DNA of 62,241 bases from contig JAJFJV010000003.1 of NCBI GenBank assembly GCA_021773635.1, forward strand, positions 1-62,241, given 5' to 3'. The position numbers and the translations under genes were made by a program. The notes beneath the pieces are model-generated. The model did no database searches. It was not told the origin of the DNA and saw only the letters and a program-made list of their open reading frames with translations. Shown piece by piece: positions 55,570 through 62,241 of the stretch. This DNA comes from Gammaproteobacteria bacterium. GTDB lineage: Bacteria; Pseudomonadota; Gammaproteobacteria; HK1. The number at the start of each line of letters is the position of its first letter. Positions within the stretch are counted from its first letter, which is position 1.

Positions 55570-56112
55570 TCAATTCGCCCTAAAAGGAAATTTAAATGCT
55601 GCCATCAATGCCCGACCTTCCTCGTCGGTGCGGCTGCTCGTACTAATGGTAATGTCCAGCCCGCGAATGGCATCGATTTTATCGAAGTCAATTTCCGGAA
55701 ACATAATCTGCTCACGAATCCCCAGGCTGTAGTTGCCACGTCCATCGAAAGATTTCGGGCTAAAACCACGAAAATCCCGAATACGCGGAATAGAAATATT
55801 GATCAGGCGGTCGAGAAACTCATACATGTGACGCCGCCGCAAAGTTACCTTGCATCCGACCGGCCATCCCTCGCGCACCTTGAAGCCGGCGATAGATTTT
55901 CGTGCCAGCGTAACAACCGACTTCTGGCCGGAAATTGCTTCCATGTTGGACACTGCAAAGTCCATAACCTTTTTGTCCGTGAGTGCCTCCCCCACCCCCA
56001 TATTAAGGGTGATCTTTTCGATCCTGGGGACCTGCATCACGCTAGTGTACTTGAAGTCTTCCATTAATTTTGGAATGACCTCCGTACGATAAAATTCCTG
56101 CAGCCTTGCCAT
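55570..56112 (-). CDS. rplE: 50S ribosomal protein L5
   Basis: The 180-residue protein (E. coli 179) contacts 5S rRNA and P-site tRNA. It begins [20 protein letters not shown] and contains [11 protein letters not shown] and [18 protein letters not shown]. It follows rplX by 86 bases; the gap shows no extra frame. Confidence 0.98.
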   Translation of the reverse strand: MARLQEFYRTEVIPKLMEDFKYTSVMQVPRIEKITLNMGVGEALTDKKVMDFAVSNMEAISGQKSVVTLARKSIAGFKVREGWPVGCKVTLRRRHMYEFLDRLINISIPRIRDFRGFSPKSFDGRGNYSLGIREQIMFPEIDFDKIDAIRGLDITISTSSRTDEEGRALMAAFKFPFRAN

Positions 56113-56198
56113 AACTTGAATATTCCTGGGGCTTAATTGCTCAATTCGTTAAACGTAAACGTCAGTGCGCACGGCTCACGCCGGCAACGTGGAGTCGA

Positions 56199-56516
56199 TC
56201 AGCTGTCGATGACCTCACCGTTGGCCTTGAAATAACGCACCTTGGTTCCGTCGTCCAAATGCCGAACTCCAACCCGGTCGCCTTTTTCAGTAGCAGGGTT
56301 ATAGAGTGCGACATTGGAAATATGGATCGGCCGCTCTTCTTCAACAATCCCGCCGGAAATACCTTTCTGGGGATTGGGGCGGACGTGTTTCTTAACCACA
56401 TTGATACCGTCAACGAGTACGCGACTATCGGCATAAACCTGTTGCACGGCACCGCGTTGACCGCGATTTTTACCAACCCGGACGATGACTTCGTCGCCTT
56501 TACGAATCTTGTGCAT
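56199..56516 (-). CDS. rplX: 50S ribosomal protein L24
   Basis: The 105-residue protein has the KOW motif near the N-terminus (HKIRKGDEVIVRVGKNRGQRG) and the block VDGINVVKKHVRPNPQKG. I chose the ATG at 56516 because it gives the family N-terminus; the longer frame overlaps rplN. It follows rplN by 16 bases. Confidence 0.97.
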   Translation of the reverse strand: MHKIRKGDEVIVRVGKNRGQRGAVQQVYADSRVLVDGINVVKKHVRPNPQKGISGGIVEEERPIHISNVALYNPATEKGDRVGVRHLDDGTKVRYFKANGEVIDS

Positions 56517-56532
56517 CTCTATGAGTTTCCTG

Positions 56533-56901
56533 TTACAACACTTCCGGTGCGAGGGAAATAATGCGCATGAATTTCTCGCCCCGCAGTTCACGCGTAACCG
56601 GACCAAAAATACGCGTCCCTATGGGTTGATCCTGATTATTCAGAAGCACCACCGCGTTGCCGTCAAAACGAATGAGAGAACCATCGGAGCGCCGCACACC
56701 CTTGCGAGTACGCACTACCAGTGCGTTAAACACCTCTCCCTTCTTGACGCGGCCGCGCGGGATCGCCTCTTTCACCGTCACTTTGATGATGTCACCGATA
56801 CCGGCGTAGCGACGATGGGAACCGCCAAGCACCTTGATACACATCAGGCGACGTGCGCCGCTATTATCCGCGGCATCCAGCAAAGACTGCATCTGAATCA
56901 T
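56533..56901 (-). CDS. rplN: 50S ribosomal protein L14
   Basis: The 122-residue protein has [20 protein letters not shown] at the N-terminus, [19 protein letters not shown] and [20 protein letters not shown] at the end, all typical of L14. It follows rpsQ by 60 bases. Confidence 0.98.
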   Translation of the reverse strand: MIQMQSLLDAADNSGARRLMCIKVLGGSHRRYAGIGDIIKVTVKEAIPRGRVKKGEVFNALVVRTRKGVRRSDGSLIRFDGNAVVLLNNQDQPIGTRIFGPVTRELRGEKFMRIISLAPEVL

Positions 56902-56961
56902 TAAATCTCTCCACCGATAAGGGAATTATCCACCCCTGAGGATGAACAGGCCCTCGGCGTA

Positions 56962-57222
56962 TTAATCAGCCCGACCAACGACTTCCACCAGAGACCATGT
57001 TTTAGTCTTTGATAATGGTCGAGTCTGGGCAATGCTTACCGTGTCACCAATGTGACACTCGTTATTCTCGTCGTGTGCGTGAAGCTTCGTGGAACGACGA
57101 ATATATTTTTTGTATAGCGGATGCTTGACCTTGCGATCCACCATAACGGTAATGGTCTTGTCCATTTTATCGCTGACCACGCGGCCGACCAGTGCGCGTG
57201 CTTTCTTTTCCTGCTCACCCAT
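56962..57222 (-). CDS. rpsQ: 30S ribosomal protein S17
   Basis: The 86-residue OB-fold protein has [40 protein letters not shown] and the C-terminal [11 protein letters not shown]-type block ([17 protein letters not shown]). Its ATG overlaps the rpmC end by 8 bases. Confidence 0.98.
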   Translation of the reverse strand: MGEQEKKARALVGRVVSDKMDKTITVMVDRKVKHPLYKKYIRRSTKLHAHDENNECHIGDTVSIAQTRPLSKTKTWSLVEVVGRAD

Positions 57223-57421
57223 TTTCAGTATCCGCCAACCGCTGGTTTAAAACCGTTTTCACCCGCGCAATATTTCTGCGCACTGTCTTCACTTCGCTCG
57301 GCCTGGAAAGCTGCCCCGTACCCTTTTGCATGCGTAAATTGAACGCCGCGCGTGCCAATTCAAGCAGCTCCGCTTCAAGCTCTTCAGTACTCTTTTCGCG
57401 TAATTCCTGTGCGTTCATCAT
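57215..57421 (-). CDS. rpmC: 50S ribosomal protein L29
   Basis: The 68-residue two-helix protein has [20 protein letters not shown] and [18 protein letters not shown], the L29 signature. The ATG overlaps the rplP stop (ATGA); a second ATG follows immediately. It lies near the peptide exit. Confidence 0.97.
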   Translation of the reverse strand: MMNAQELREKSTEELEAELLELARAAFNLRMQKGTGQLSRPSEVKTVRRNIARVKTVLNQRLADTENG

Positions 57422-57831
57422 GCCACCGTGCGACTAACGAAGGTCGTCTTTACAGGGAGTTTTGCCGCTGCCCGCCGAAAGGCTTCTCGCGCCAACTCCT
57501 CATCCACGCCTTCCATTTCATAAAGCATCCTGCCTGGCTGGATCAGGGAGACCCAATATTCAACATTTCCCTTGCCCTTACCTTGCCGGACTTCCAGCGG
57601 CTTCTTGGTAATTGGCTTGTCAGGAAATACCCGTATCCAGATTTTGGCACCACGTTTTACGTGCCGCGTCAGTGCCCTTCGTGCAGCTTCAATCTGACGC
57701 GCGGTCAAGCGCCCGCGCGAGGTCGCCTTGAGGCCGAATTCGCCGAAGCTCACCGAGCTGCCAACATTGGCCAAACCACGATTACGGCCTTTATGCTGCT
57801 TTCTGTATTTTGTACGTTTTGGCTGAAGCAT
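57418..57831 (-). CDS. rplP: 50S ribosomal protein L16
   Basis: The 137-residue protein (E. coli 136) begins [19 protein letters not shown] and contains [20 protein letters not shown] and [17 protein letters not shown]. It sits near the A site. It follows rpsC by 15 bases. Confidence 0.98.
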   Translation of the reverse strand: MLQPKRTKYRKQHKGRNRGLANVGSSVSFGEFGLKATSRGRLTARQIEAARRALTRHVKRGAKIWIRVFPDKPITKKPLEVRQGKGKGNVEYWVSLIQPGRMLYEMEGVDEELAREAFRRAAAKLPVKTTFVSRTVA

Positions 57832-57846
57832 GGTGCTAAAACTCTC

Positions 57847-58530
57847 CTAGGACCGGGCCGCTTTTTCGGCACCCTGATTACTGGGCTCACTCAGGACTCT
57901 CGGACCGTATACCTCACCCTTGAAGATCCAGACCTTGACGCCAATAATGCCGTAGGTGGTATTCGCTTCGGCCAGACCGTAGTCGATATCGGCGCGTAAG
58001 GTATGAAGTGGAACGCGACCCTCCAGATACCATTCGCCACGGGCAATTTCAGCACCGTTCAAACGACCGGCAACGGAAATTTTTATACCCTGTGCACCGA
58101 GGCGCATGGCGTTGGCGACGGCGCGTTTCATGGCACGTCGAAACATGATTCTGCGTTCAAGCTGATTCGCCACACCCTCTGCAACCAGATAGGCATCCAG
58201 TTCCGGTTTGCGAATTTCTTCTACGGCAATATGTACCGGCAATCCCATCATCTTGCTTACATCCCGGCGAAGGGCATCGATATCTTCACCCTTTTTACCG
58301 ATGACGATACCGGGCCGGGCGGTGTGCACCACTATGCGGGCACTGCTACCAGGGCGACTAATCTGAATCTGACTTACCGATGCATGGCTTAAGCGTTTAC
58401 GCACAAATTCACGCACACTAATGTCGGTATTCAAGTAATCCGCAAATTTTTCGCGTTCTGCGTACCACGTGGACGACCAATCCTTGACGATGCCAAGGCG
58501 GAATCCAATCGGGTGTACCTTATGTCCCAT
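57847..58530 (-). CDS. rpsC: 30S ribosomal protein S3
   Basis: The 227-residue protein has the N-terminal KH domain ([19 protein letters not shown] with the GxxG loop) and the C-terminal S3 domain ([20 protein letters not shown]). The ATG at 58530 ([13 protein letters not shown]) is the family start. It lies 11 bases after rplV. Confidence 0.98.
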   Translation of the reverse strand: MGHKVHPIGFRLGIVKDWSSTWYAEREKFADYLNTDISVREFVRKRLSHASVSQIQISRPGSSARIVVHTARPGIVIGKKGEDIDALRRDVSKMMGLPVHIAVEEIRKPELDAYLVAEGVANQLERRIMFRRAMKRAVANAMRLGAQGIKISVAGRLNGAEIARGEWYLEGRVPLHTLRADIDYGLAEANTTYGIIGVKVWIFKGEVYGPRVLSEPSNQGAEKAARS

Positions 58531-58541
58531 AGGGATCTCTC

Positions 58542-58874
58542 TTATCTGTCCGAAACAGTAACGGTGATGTGACTGGTGGGCTTCAGTATTCGGTTTGAAC
58601 GCCCTCGTGCCCTTGCGCGCATACGCTTGTAACAAGGCCCTTCATCCACCTGCACCGATGCAACTGCCAATTCATCGATATCCGCACCCTCGTTATTCTC
58701 CGCATTTGCAATAGCGGATTCGAGCACCTTGCGAATTATCTCTGCAGCCTTTTTATTACTGAAAACCAGCCGTTCAACGGCACGCTCTACGGGCAAACCG
58801 CGAATCTGATCCGCCACCAGACGACCTTTCTGGGGAGATATCCGCACTCGCCTGAGCTTTGCTTTAACTTCCAT
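58542..58874 (-). CDS. rplV: 50S ribosomal protein L22
   Basis: The 110-residue protein equals E. coli L22 in length. It contains [38 protein letters not shown] and the exit-tunnel loop region [13 protein letters not shown]. It follows rpsS by 14 bases. Confidence 0.98.
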   Translation of the reverse strand: MEVKAKLRRVRISPQKGRLVADQIRGLPVERAVERLVFSNKKAAEIIRKVLESAIANAENNEGADIDELAVASVQVDEGPCYKRMRARARGRSNRILKPTSHITVTVSDR

Positions 58875-58888
58875 TCGCCTGCCCCTAT

Positions 58889-59161
58889 CTACGTGGCTTT
58901 ACGGCCAGCGGTATGCCCGCGGAAAGTCCGGGTGGGAGAAAACTCGCCCAGCTTGTGTCCGACCATATTTTCAGTGATCAGAACGGGAACGTGTTGACGC
59001 CCGTTATGCACCGCGATGGATAGACCCACCATGTCCGGCGTAACCATTGAACGGCGCGACCAGGTACGGATAGGACGCCGACTATTTTCTGCCCGCGCGA
59101 CCTCCACCTTCTTAATAAGGTGCAGATCGACGAAAGGCCCTTTCTTAATTGAGCGAGACAC
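58889..59161 (-). CDS. rpsS: 30S ribosomal protein S19
   Basis: The 90-residue protein has [39 protein letters not shown] and [14 protein letters not shown] chose GTG at 59161, 6 bases after AGGAG; a TTG one codon earlier has only 3 bases of spacing. No ATG is available. It follows rplB by 14 bases. Confidence 0.97.
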   Translation of the reverse strand: MSRSIKKGPFVDLHLIKKVEVARAENSRRPIRTWSRRSMVTPDMVGLSIAVHNGRQHVPVLITENMVGHKLGEFSPTRTFRGHTAGRKAT

Positions 59162-59175
59162 CAAATACTCCTAAA

Positions 59176-60006
59176 TTAACGCGAGGACTTGCGCCGACGG
59201 ACGATCATCTTGTCCGTGCGCTTGTTCCGCCGGGTTTTATAACCCTTGGTAGGCTGACCCCACGGGCTCACAGGATGACGACCACCTGAAGTGCGCCCTT
59301 CACCACCGCCATGCGGATGGTCCACCGGATTCATAACAACACCGCGAACGGTTGGCCGTCGACCACGCCACCTGGATGCCCCGGCTTTACCCAGTGAACG
59401 CAACGCGTGTTCCGAATGCCCTACCTCTCCGATAGTGGCGCGGCAGTTTACCGGCACCTTGCGCAACTCTCCAGAGCGCAAGCGGAGGGTGGCATGAACG
59501 CCCTCGCGGGCGACCAGTTGAACGCTGGTCCCGGCACTACGCGCGATCTGTGCGCCCTTTCTGGGCTTGAGTTCAACGCAGTGCACCGTGGAACCCACGG
59601 GAATATTGGCCAGCGGGAGGCAATTGCCAGCTTTAATAGGCGCCGCAGCACCGGAAATGATTTCTGCGCCAGCGTTGATGCCTTTTGGTGCAATGATGTA
59701 ACGACGCTCGCCATCCGCATACAAAACAAGTGCTATATGGGCGCTACGATTGGGGTCGTATTCAATACGCTCAACACGCCCGACAACGTCATCCTTTTGC
59801 CGCTTGAAATCGATAATCCGATAACGTTGCTTGTGACCACCCCCACGATGCCGGGTGGTAATGCGCCCATTGTTATTACGCCCGCCCGTCTTGTTTTTCT
59901 GTGCGACAAGGGGCTCATGGGGCTTGCCCTTATGCAGTCCAGGTGTAACCACCCGCACCACAAAACGACGTCCCGGAGAAGTAGGTTTGCTTTTAACTAG
60001 CGCCAT
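59176..60006 (-). CDS. rplB: 50S ribosomal protein L2
   Basis: The 276-residue protein has the conserved RNA-binding and peptidyl-transferase regions: [19 protein letters not shown] near residue 40 and the C-terminal signature [16 protein letters not shown] with the essential His. It follows rplW by 18 bases. Confidence 0.98.
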   Translation of the reverse strand: MALVKSKPTSPGRRFVVRVVTPGLHKGKPHEPLVAQKNKTGGRNNNGRITTRHRGGGHKQRYRIIDFKRQKDDVVGRVERIEYDPNRSAHIALVLYADGERRYIIAPKGINAGAEIISGAAAPIKAGNCLPLANIPVGSTVHCVELKPRKGAQIARSAGTSVQLVAREGVHATLRLRSGELRKVPVNCRATIGEVGHSEHALRSLGKAGASRWRGRRPTVRGVVMNPVDHPHGGGEGRTSGGRHPVSPWGQPTKGYKTRRNKRTDKMIVRRRKSSR

Positions 60007-60024
60007 CTGACAAATTCCTGGGAA

Positions 60025-60324
60025 TTATTCACCACCAACCGCGAAGTCGATATCATGACCCGGTTGCAGCCTAACGTAGGCCTTTTTCCAATCTGAACGA
60101 CGCCCCTGTGTGCGACCGGAGGTCTTTCGTTTGCCCTTTTGATTGACTACCTGAACCCCGGCAACCTGAACCTCAAAAAGACTTTCCACCGCCCTCTTTA
60201 TCTCAGCTTTACGGGCATCCGTACGCACCCGGAAGACAACCTGACGGTGTTTATCCGCAACGCGGCTTCCCTTCTCGGAGATGTGCGGGCCGAGTAATAC
60301 GCTCATAAGCCGTTCTTGATTCAT
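60025..60324 (-). CDS. rplW: 50S ribosomal protein L23
   Basis: The 99-residue protein has [37 protein letters not shown] and the basic loop [16 protein letters not shown]. It is at the exit-tunnel chaperone and SRP docking site. Its ATG overlaps the rplD stop (ATGA). Confidence 0.98.
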   Translation of the reverse strand: MNQERLMSVLLGPHISEKGSRVADKHRQVVFRVRTDARKAEIKRAVESLFEVQVAGVQVVNQKGKRKTSGRTQGRRSDWKKAYVRLQPGHDIDFAVGGE

Positions 60325-60935
60325 AGCAACCTGCCCTCCAGCGCTTTTACAGCATCGGCAGACATCAGCACCTTTTCAAAGCGCAGCAAATCAACCGGAC
60401 TCAGATGCGAGCTGTCAGCCACTGAAACCTTGGCAAGATTTCGGGCCGCGAGGGCCAGATTCTCATCAGTTTCCGCGGTCACGACAAGCACATCTTCAAG
60501 CGCCAGGTTTTTTAACCGGGTGAGCAGCAGTTGAGTCTTTGGAGATTCAATAACGAGGCTATCCACTACCACCAAACGCTCCTGGCGAAGCAACTCGGAG
60601 AGGATGGCTCGCATGGCCCCACGATACATCTTGCGGTTAACCTTTTGTGAATGGTCGGCAGGACTATGCGCAAAAGTAACACCACCGCTACGCCATATTG
60701 GACTACGAATGCTGCCAGCACGCGCGCGACCGGTACCCTTCTGTCGCCAGGGCTTTGCTCCACCCCCGCGAACCTCGGCCCGGGTTTTGCTTGCCCGGGT
60801 GCCTGCACGGCCTCCCGCCATATAGGCAGTAACGACCTGGTGGACCAGGGCCTCATTGTAATCCACACCAAAGGCGCCCTCGGCAACCTCCAGTTTGGAC
60901 TCGGCTCCGTCGCTGTTATGTAGTGCCAGTTCCAT
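60321..60935 (-). CDS. rplD: 50S ribosomal protein L4
   Basis: The 204-residue protein includes the tunnel loop [20 protein letters not shown] and [20 protein letters not shown]. In E. coli L4 also represses the S10 operon. Its ATG shares one base with the rplC stop (TAATG). Confidence 0.98.
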   Translation of the reverse strand: MELALHNSDGAESKLEVAEGAFGVDYNEALVHQVVTAYMAGGRAGTRASKTRAEVRGGGAKPWRQKGTGRARAGSIRSPIWRSGGVTFAHSPADHSQKVNRKMYRGAMRAILSELLRQERLVVVDSLVIESPKTQLLLTRLKNLALEDVLVVTAETDENLALAARNLAKVSVADSSHLSPVDLLRFEKVLMSADAVKALEGRLL

Positions 60936-61588
60936 TACGAGCTTCCCGACTTGGCTTTGACCGAAGGCTGAAGGATGACGTTGCCACCCTGTGGCCCGGG
61001 CACAGCGCCCTTGATAAGAATACAGTTGCGTTCACTATCGACCCGCACAACCTCGAGATTCTGTATGGTCCGGCGCACATTACCCATGTGCCCCGCCATT
61101 TTTTTGCCTTTAAAAACGCGGCCAGGTGTCTGATTCTGTCCAATAGAGCCCGGCGCACGATGCGATAGCGAGTTGCCGTGTGTGGCATCCTGCATATGAA
61201 AATTATGGCGTTTGATGACACCGGCGAAACCCTTGCCAATGGAGGTTCCCACCGCATCTATACGCTGCCCGGCCGCGAAGTCATCAACTTTTAACTCCCC
61301 ACCCGCGGCAAGATCCTCGCCCTCACCTTCCGCCAGGCGAAATTCCCACAGGCCAAGGCCGGGTTCAACACCCGCCTTGGCGGCATGGCCGGCAGCCGCC
61401 TTGTTGACCCGGGACGCCTTACGCGCACCCACGGTGACCTGTACCGCGCGATAACCATCGCTGACCAGATCTTTAATCTGGGTAATACGGTTAGGCAGAG
61501 CCTCCACCACGGTGACCGGAATGGCGAGCCCATCCTCGGTAAACACGCGGGTCATGCCCCGTTTTTGCCCTACGATTCCAATTGTCAT
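60935..61588 (-). CDS. rplC: 50S ribosomal protein L3
   Basis: The 217-residue protein has [18 protein letters not shown] at the N-terminus, [20 protein letters not shown] and the W-loop region [20 protein letters not shown], whose Gln is the usual methylation site. It lies 68 bases after rpsJ. Confidence 0.98.
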   Translation of the reverse strand: MTIGIVGQKRGMTRVFTEDGLAIPVTVVEALPNRITQIKDLVSDGYRAVQVTVGARKASRVNKAAAGHAAKAGVEPGLGLWEFRLAEGEGEDLAAGGELKVDDFAAGQRIDAVGTSIGKGFAGVIKRHNFHMQDATHGNSLSHRAPGSIGQNQTPGRVFKGKKMAGHMGNVRRTIQNLEVVRVDSERNCILIKGAVPGPQGGNVILQPSVKAKSGSS

Positions 61589-61656
61589 CGTACTTTTCCA
61601 GCTATCAAGCTGCGATTAAGGCCACATAAAAGCCCCATCACAGAGAAATTAATTGA

Positions 61657-61968
61657 TCAGTTGAGTTTGATTTGAACGTCAACGCCTGCGGCGAGGTCGA
61701 GCTTCATCAATGCATCGACAGTTTTTTCCGTGGGGTCCAGGATATCGAGCAGACGTTTGTGGGTCCGGAGCTCGTACTGGTCCCGCGCATCCTTATTCAC
61801 ATGCGGAGAAGTCAAAACTGTGTAGCGTTCCTTGCGGGTAGGGAGCGGGATCGGACCTTTGATCTGAGCCCCTGTCCGTTTGGCAGTATTTACAATCTCC
61901 TGGGACGATTGATCGATCAGCCGATGATCAAAAGCCTTGAGACGGATACGAATGCGTTGATTGGTCAT
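61657..61968 (-). CDS. rpsJ: 30S ribosomal protein S10
   Basis: The 103-residue protein equals E. coli S10/NusE in length, with [37 protein letters not shown] and [17 protein letters not shown]. It also works in transcription antitermination with NusB. It follows tuf by 8 bases, an str-S10 junction in which tuf directly precedes rpsJ. Confidence 0.98.
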   Translation of the reverse strand: MTNQRIRIRLKAFDHRLIDQSSQEIVNTAKRTGAQIKGPIPLPTRKERYTVLTSPHVNKDARDQYELRTHKRLLDILDPTEKTVDALMKLDLAAGVDVQIKLN

Positions 61969-61976
61969 GATCGTCT

Positions 61977-62241
61977 CTATTCGATGATTTTGGCAACCAC
62001 ACCGGCGCCCACGGTCCGTCCACCCTCGCGTACCGCAAAGCGCAAACCCTCTTCCATCGCGATGGGGTTGATCAGGTTGACCTGGACCTTGATGTTGTCA
62101 CCAGGCATCACCATTTCAGTACCCTCCGGCAGATCAACCGCACCGGTCACGTCGGTGGTGCGGAAGTAAAACTGCGGGCGATAACCGTTGAAAAACGGGG
62201 TGTGGCGGCCGCCTTCGTCTTTGGACAGGACGTATATCTCG
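61977..62241 (-). CDS. tuf: elongation factor Tu, C-terminal part (truncated by window edge)
   Basis: The last 87 codons of EF-Tu are visible, from [20 protein letters not shown] through [23 protein letters not shown] and the terminal [17 protein letters not shown], ending in TAG (61977-61979). This is the beta-barrel domain 3, which binds tRNA and EF-Ts. The N-terminal GTPase domain lies beyond the window. Confidence 0.97.
   Translation of the reverse strand, partial: EIYVLSKDEGGRHTPFFNGYRPQFYFRTTDVTGAVDLPEGTEMVMPGDNIKVQVNLINPIAMEEGLRFAVREGGRTVGAGVVAKIIE

Noticed and set aside
1-62241. CRISPR arrays, insertion sequences, integrases or prophage genes
   Set aside because: No regularly spaced repeats, transposase or phage motifs were seen; core genes keep expected order and spacing.

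Overview
The window looks like a chromosomal segment of a gammaproteobacterium, probably from or near the Chromatiales/Ectothiorhodospiraceae. This placement is inferred from gene order and protein character, not from a search. The supporting orders are apaG-apaH / folA / thyA-lgt, ubiK-comM (yifB), and uvrA / MFS / ssb lying beyond the rplQ end of the ribosomal protein cluster. DNA is moderately GC-rich, coding density is high, no gap without a gene exceeds 300 bases, and I see no insertion sequence, prophage or CRISPR array.

Layout. (1) 1-1.2 kb: tRNA-Leu(CAG) with its promoter and an exported metallo-beta-lactamase-fold hydrolase. (2) 1.2-4.8 kb: a divergent PepSY / cytochrome b561 / PepSY / OmpR-type response regulator / histidine kinase module with a nested 39-bp dyad between the divergent genes. 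(3) 4.8-14.2 kb: a minus-strand run made of a small membrane subunit, a CuA subunit, a heme-copper catalytic subunit, SCO, a cytochrome b-ferredoxin-MvhD fusion, an unknown membrane-anchored protein, hemerythrin, heme A synthase, two small membrane proteins and a SulP transporter. The catalytic subunit keeps all six metal-ligating histidines but has Gln where oxygen reductases carry the cross-linked Tyr, so it may be an sNOR-type nitric oxide reductase. (4) 14.2-17.4 kb: a metallo-beta-lactamase / double cyclic-nucleotide-binding protein and a UspA protein. (5) 17.5-20 kb: YkoF-like protein, BCP peroxiredoxin, FimV-like membrane protein. (6) 20-27 kb: a probable operon of a 1243-residue NfnAB-like flavoprotein fusion, a peroxiredoxin-like protein, RquA (rhodoquinone synthesis) and a Tat-exported PhoX. 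(7) 27-42.3 kb: kinase-HDOD fusion, aroG-type DAHP synthase, glycerate kinase, ubiK, comM, apaG, apaH, folA, nsrR, thyA, lgt, rlmI, HDOD, GAF-GGDEF and a PfkB kinase. (8) 42.3-48 kb: uvrA, a YajR-like MFS transporter, ssb, SAM hydrolase. (9) 48-62.2 kb: the S10-spc-alpha ribosomal protein cluster from rplQ back to a truncated tuf, ending in a clear intrinsic terminator.

How it fits together. The accessory part of the window is dominated by respiratory and redox genes: an atypical heme-copper reductase with maturation factors, a cytochrome b/Fe-S conduit, an electron-bifurcation-like flavoprotein, rhodoquinone synthesis, peroxiredoxins, hemerythrin and an NO-sensing NsrR repressor. The simplest reading is a facultative organism that handles NO and low-oxygen conditions. 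The direct links (NsrR to the reductase, the cytochrome b fusion to the reductase, RquA to the Nfn-like protein) are inferences from gene order.
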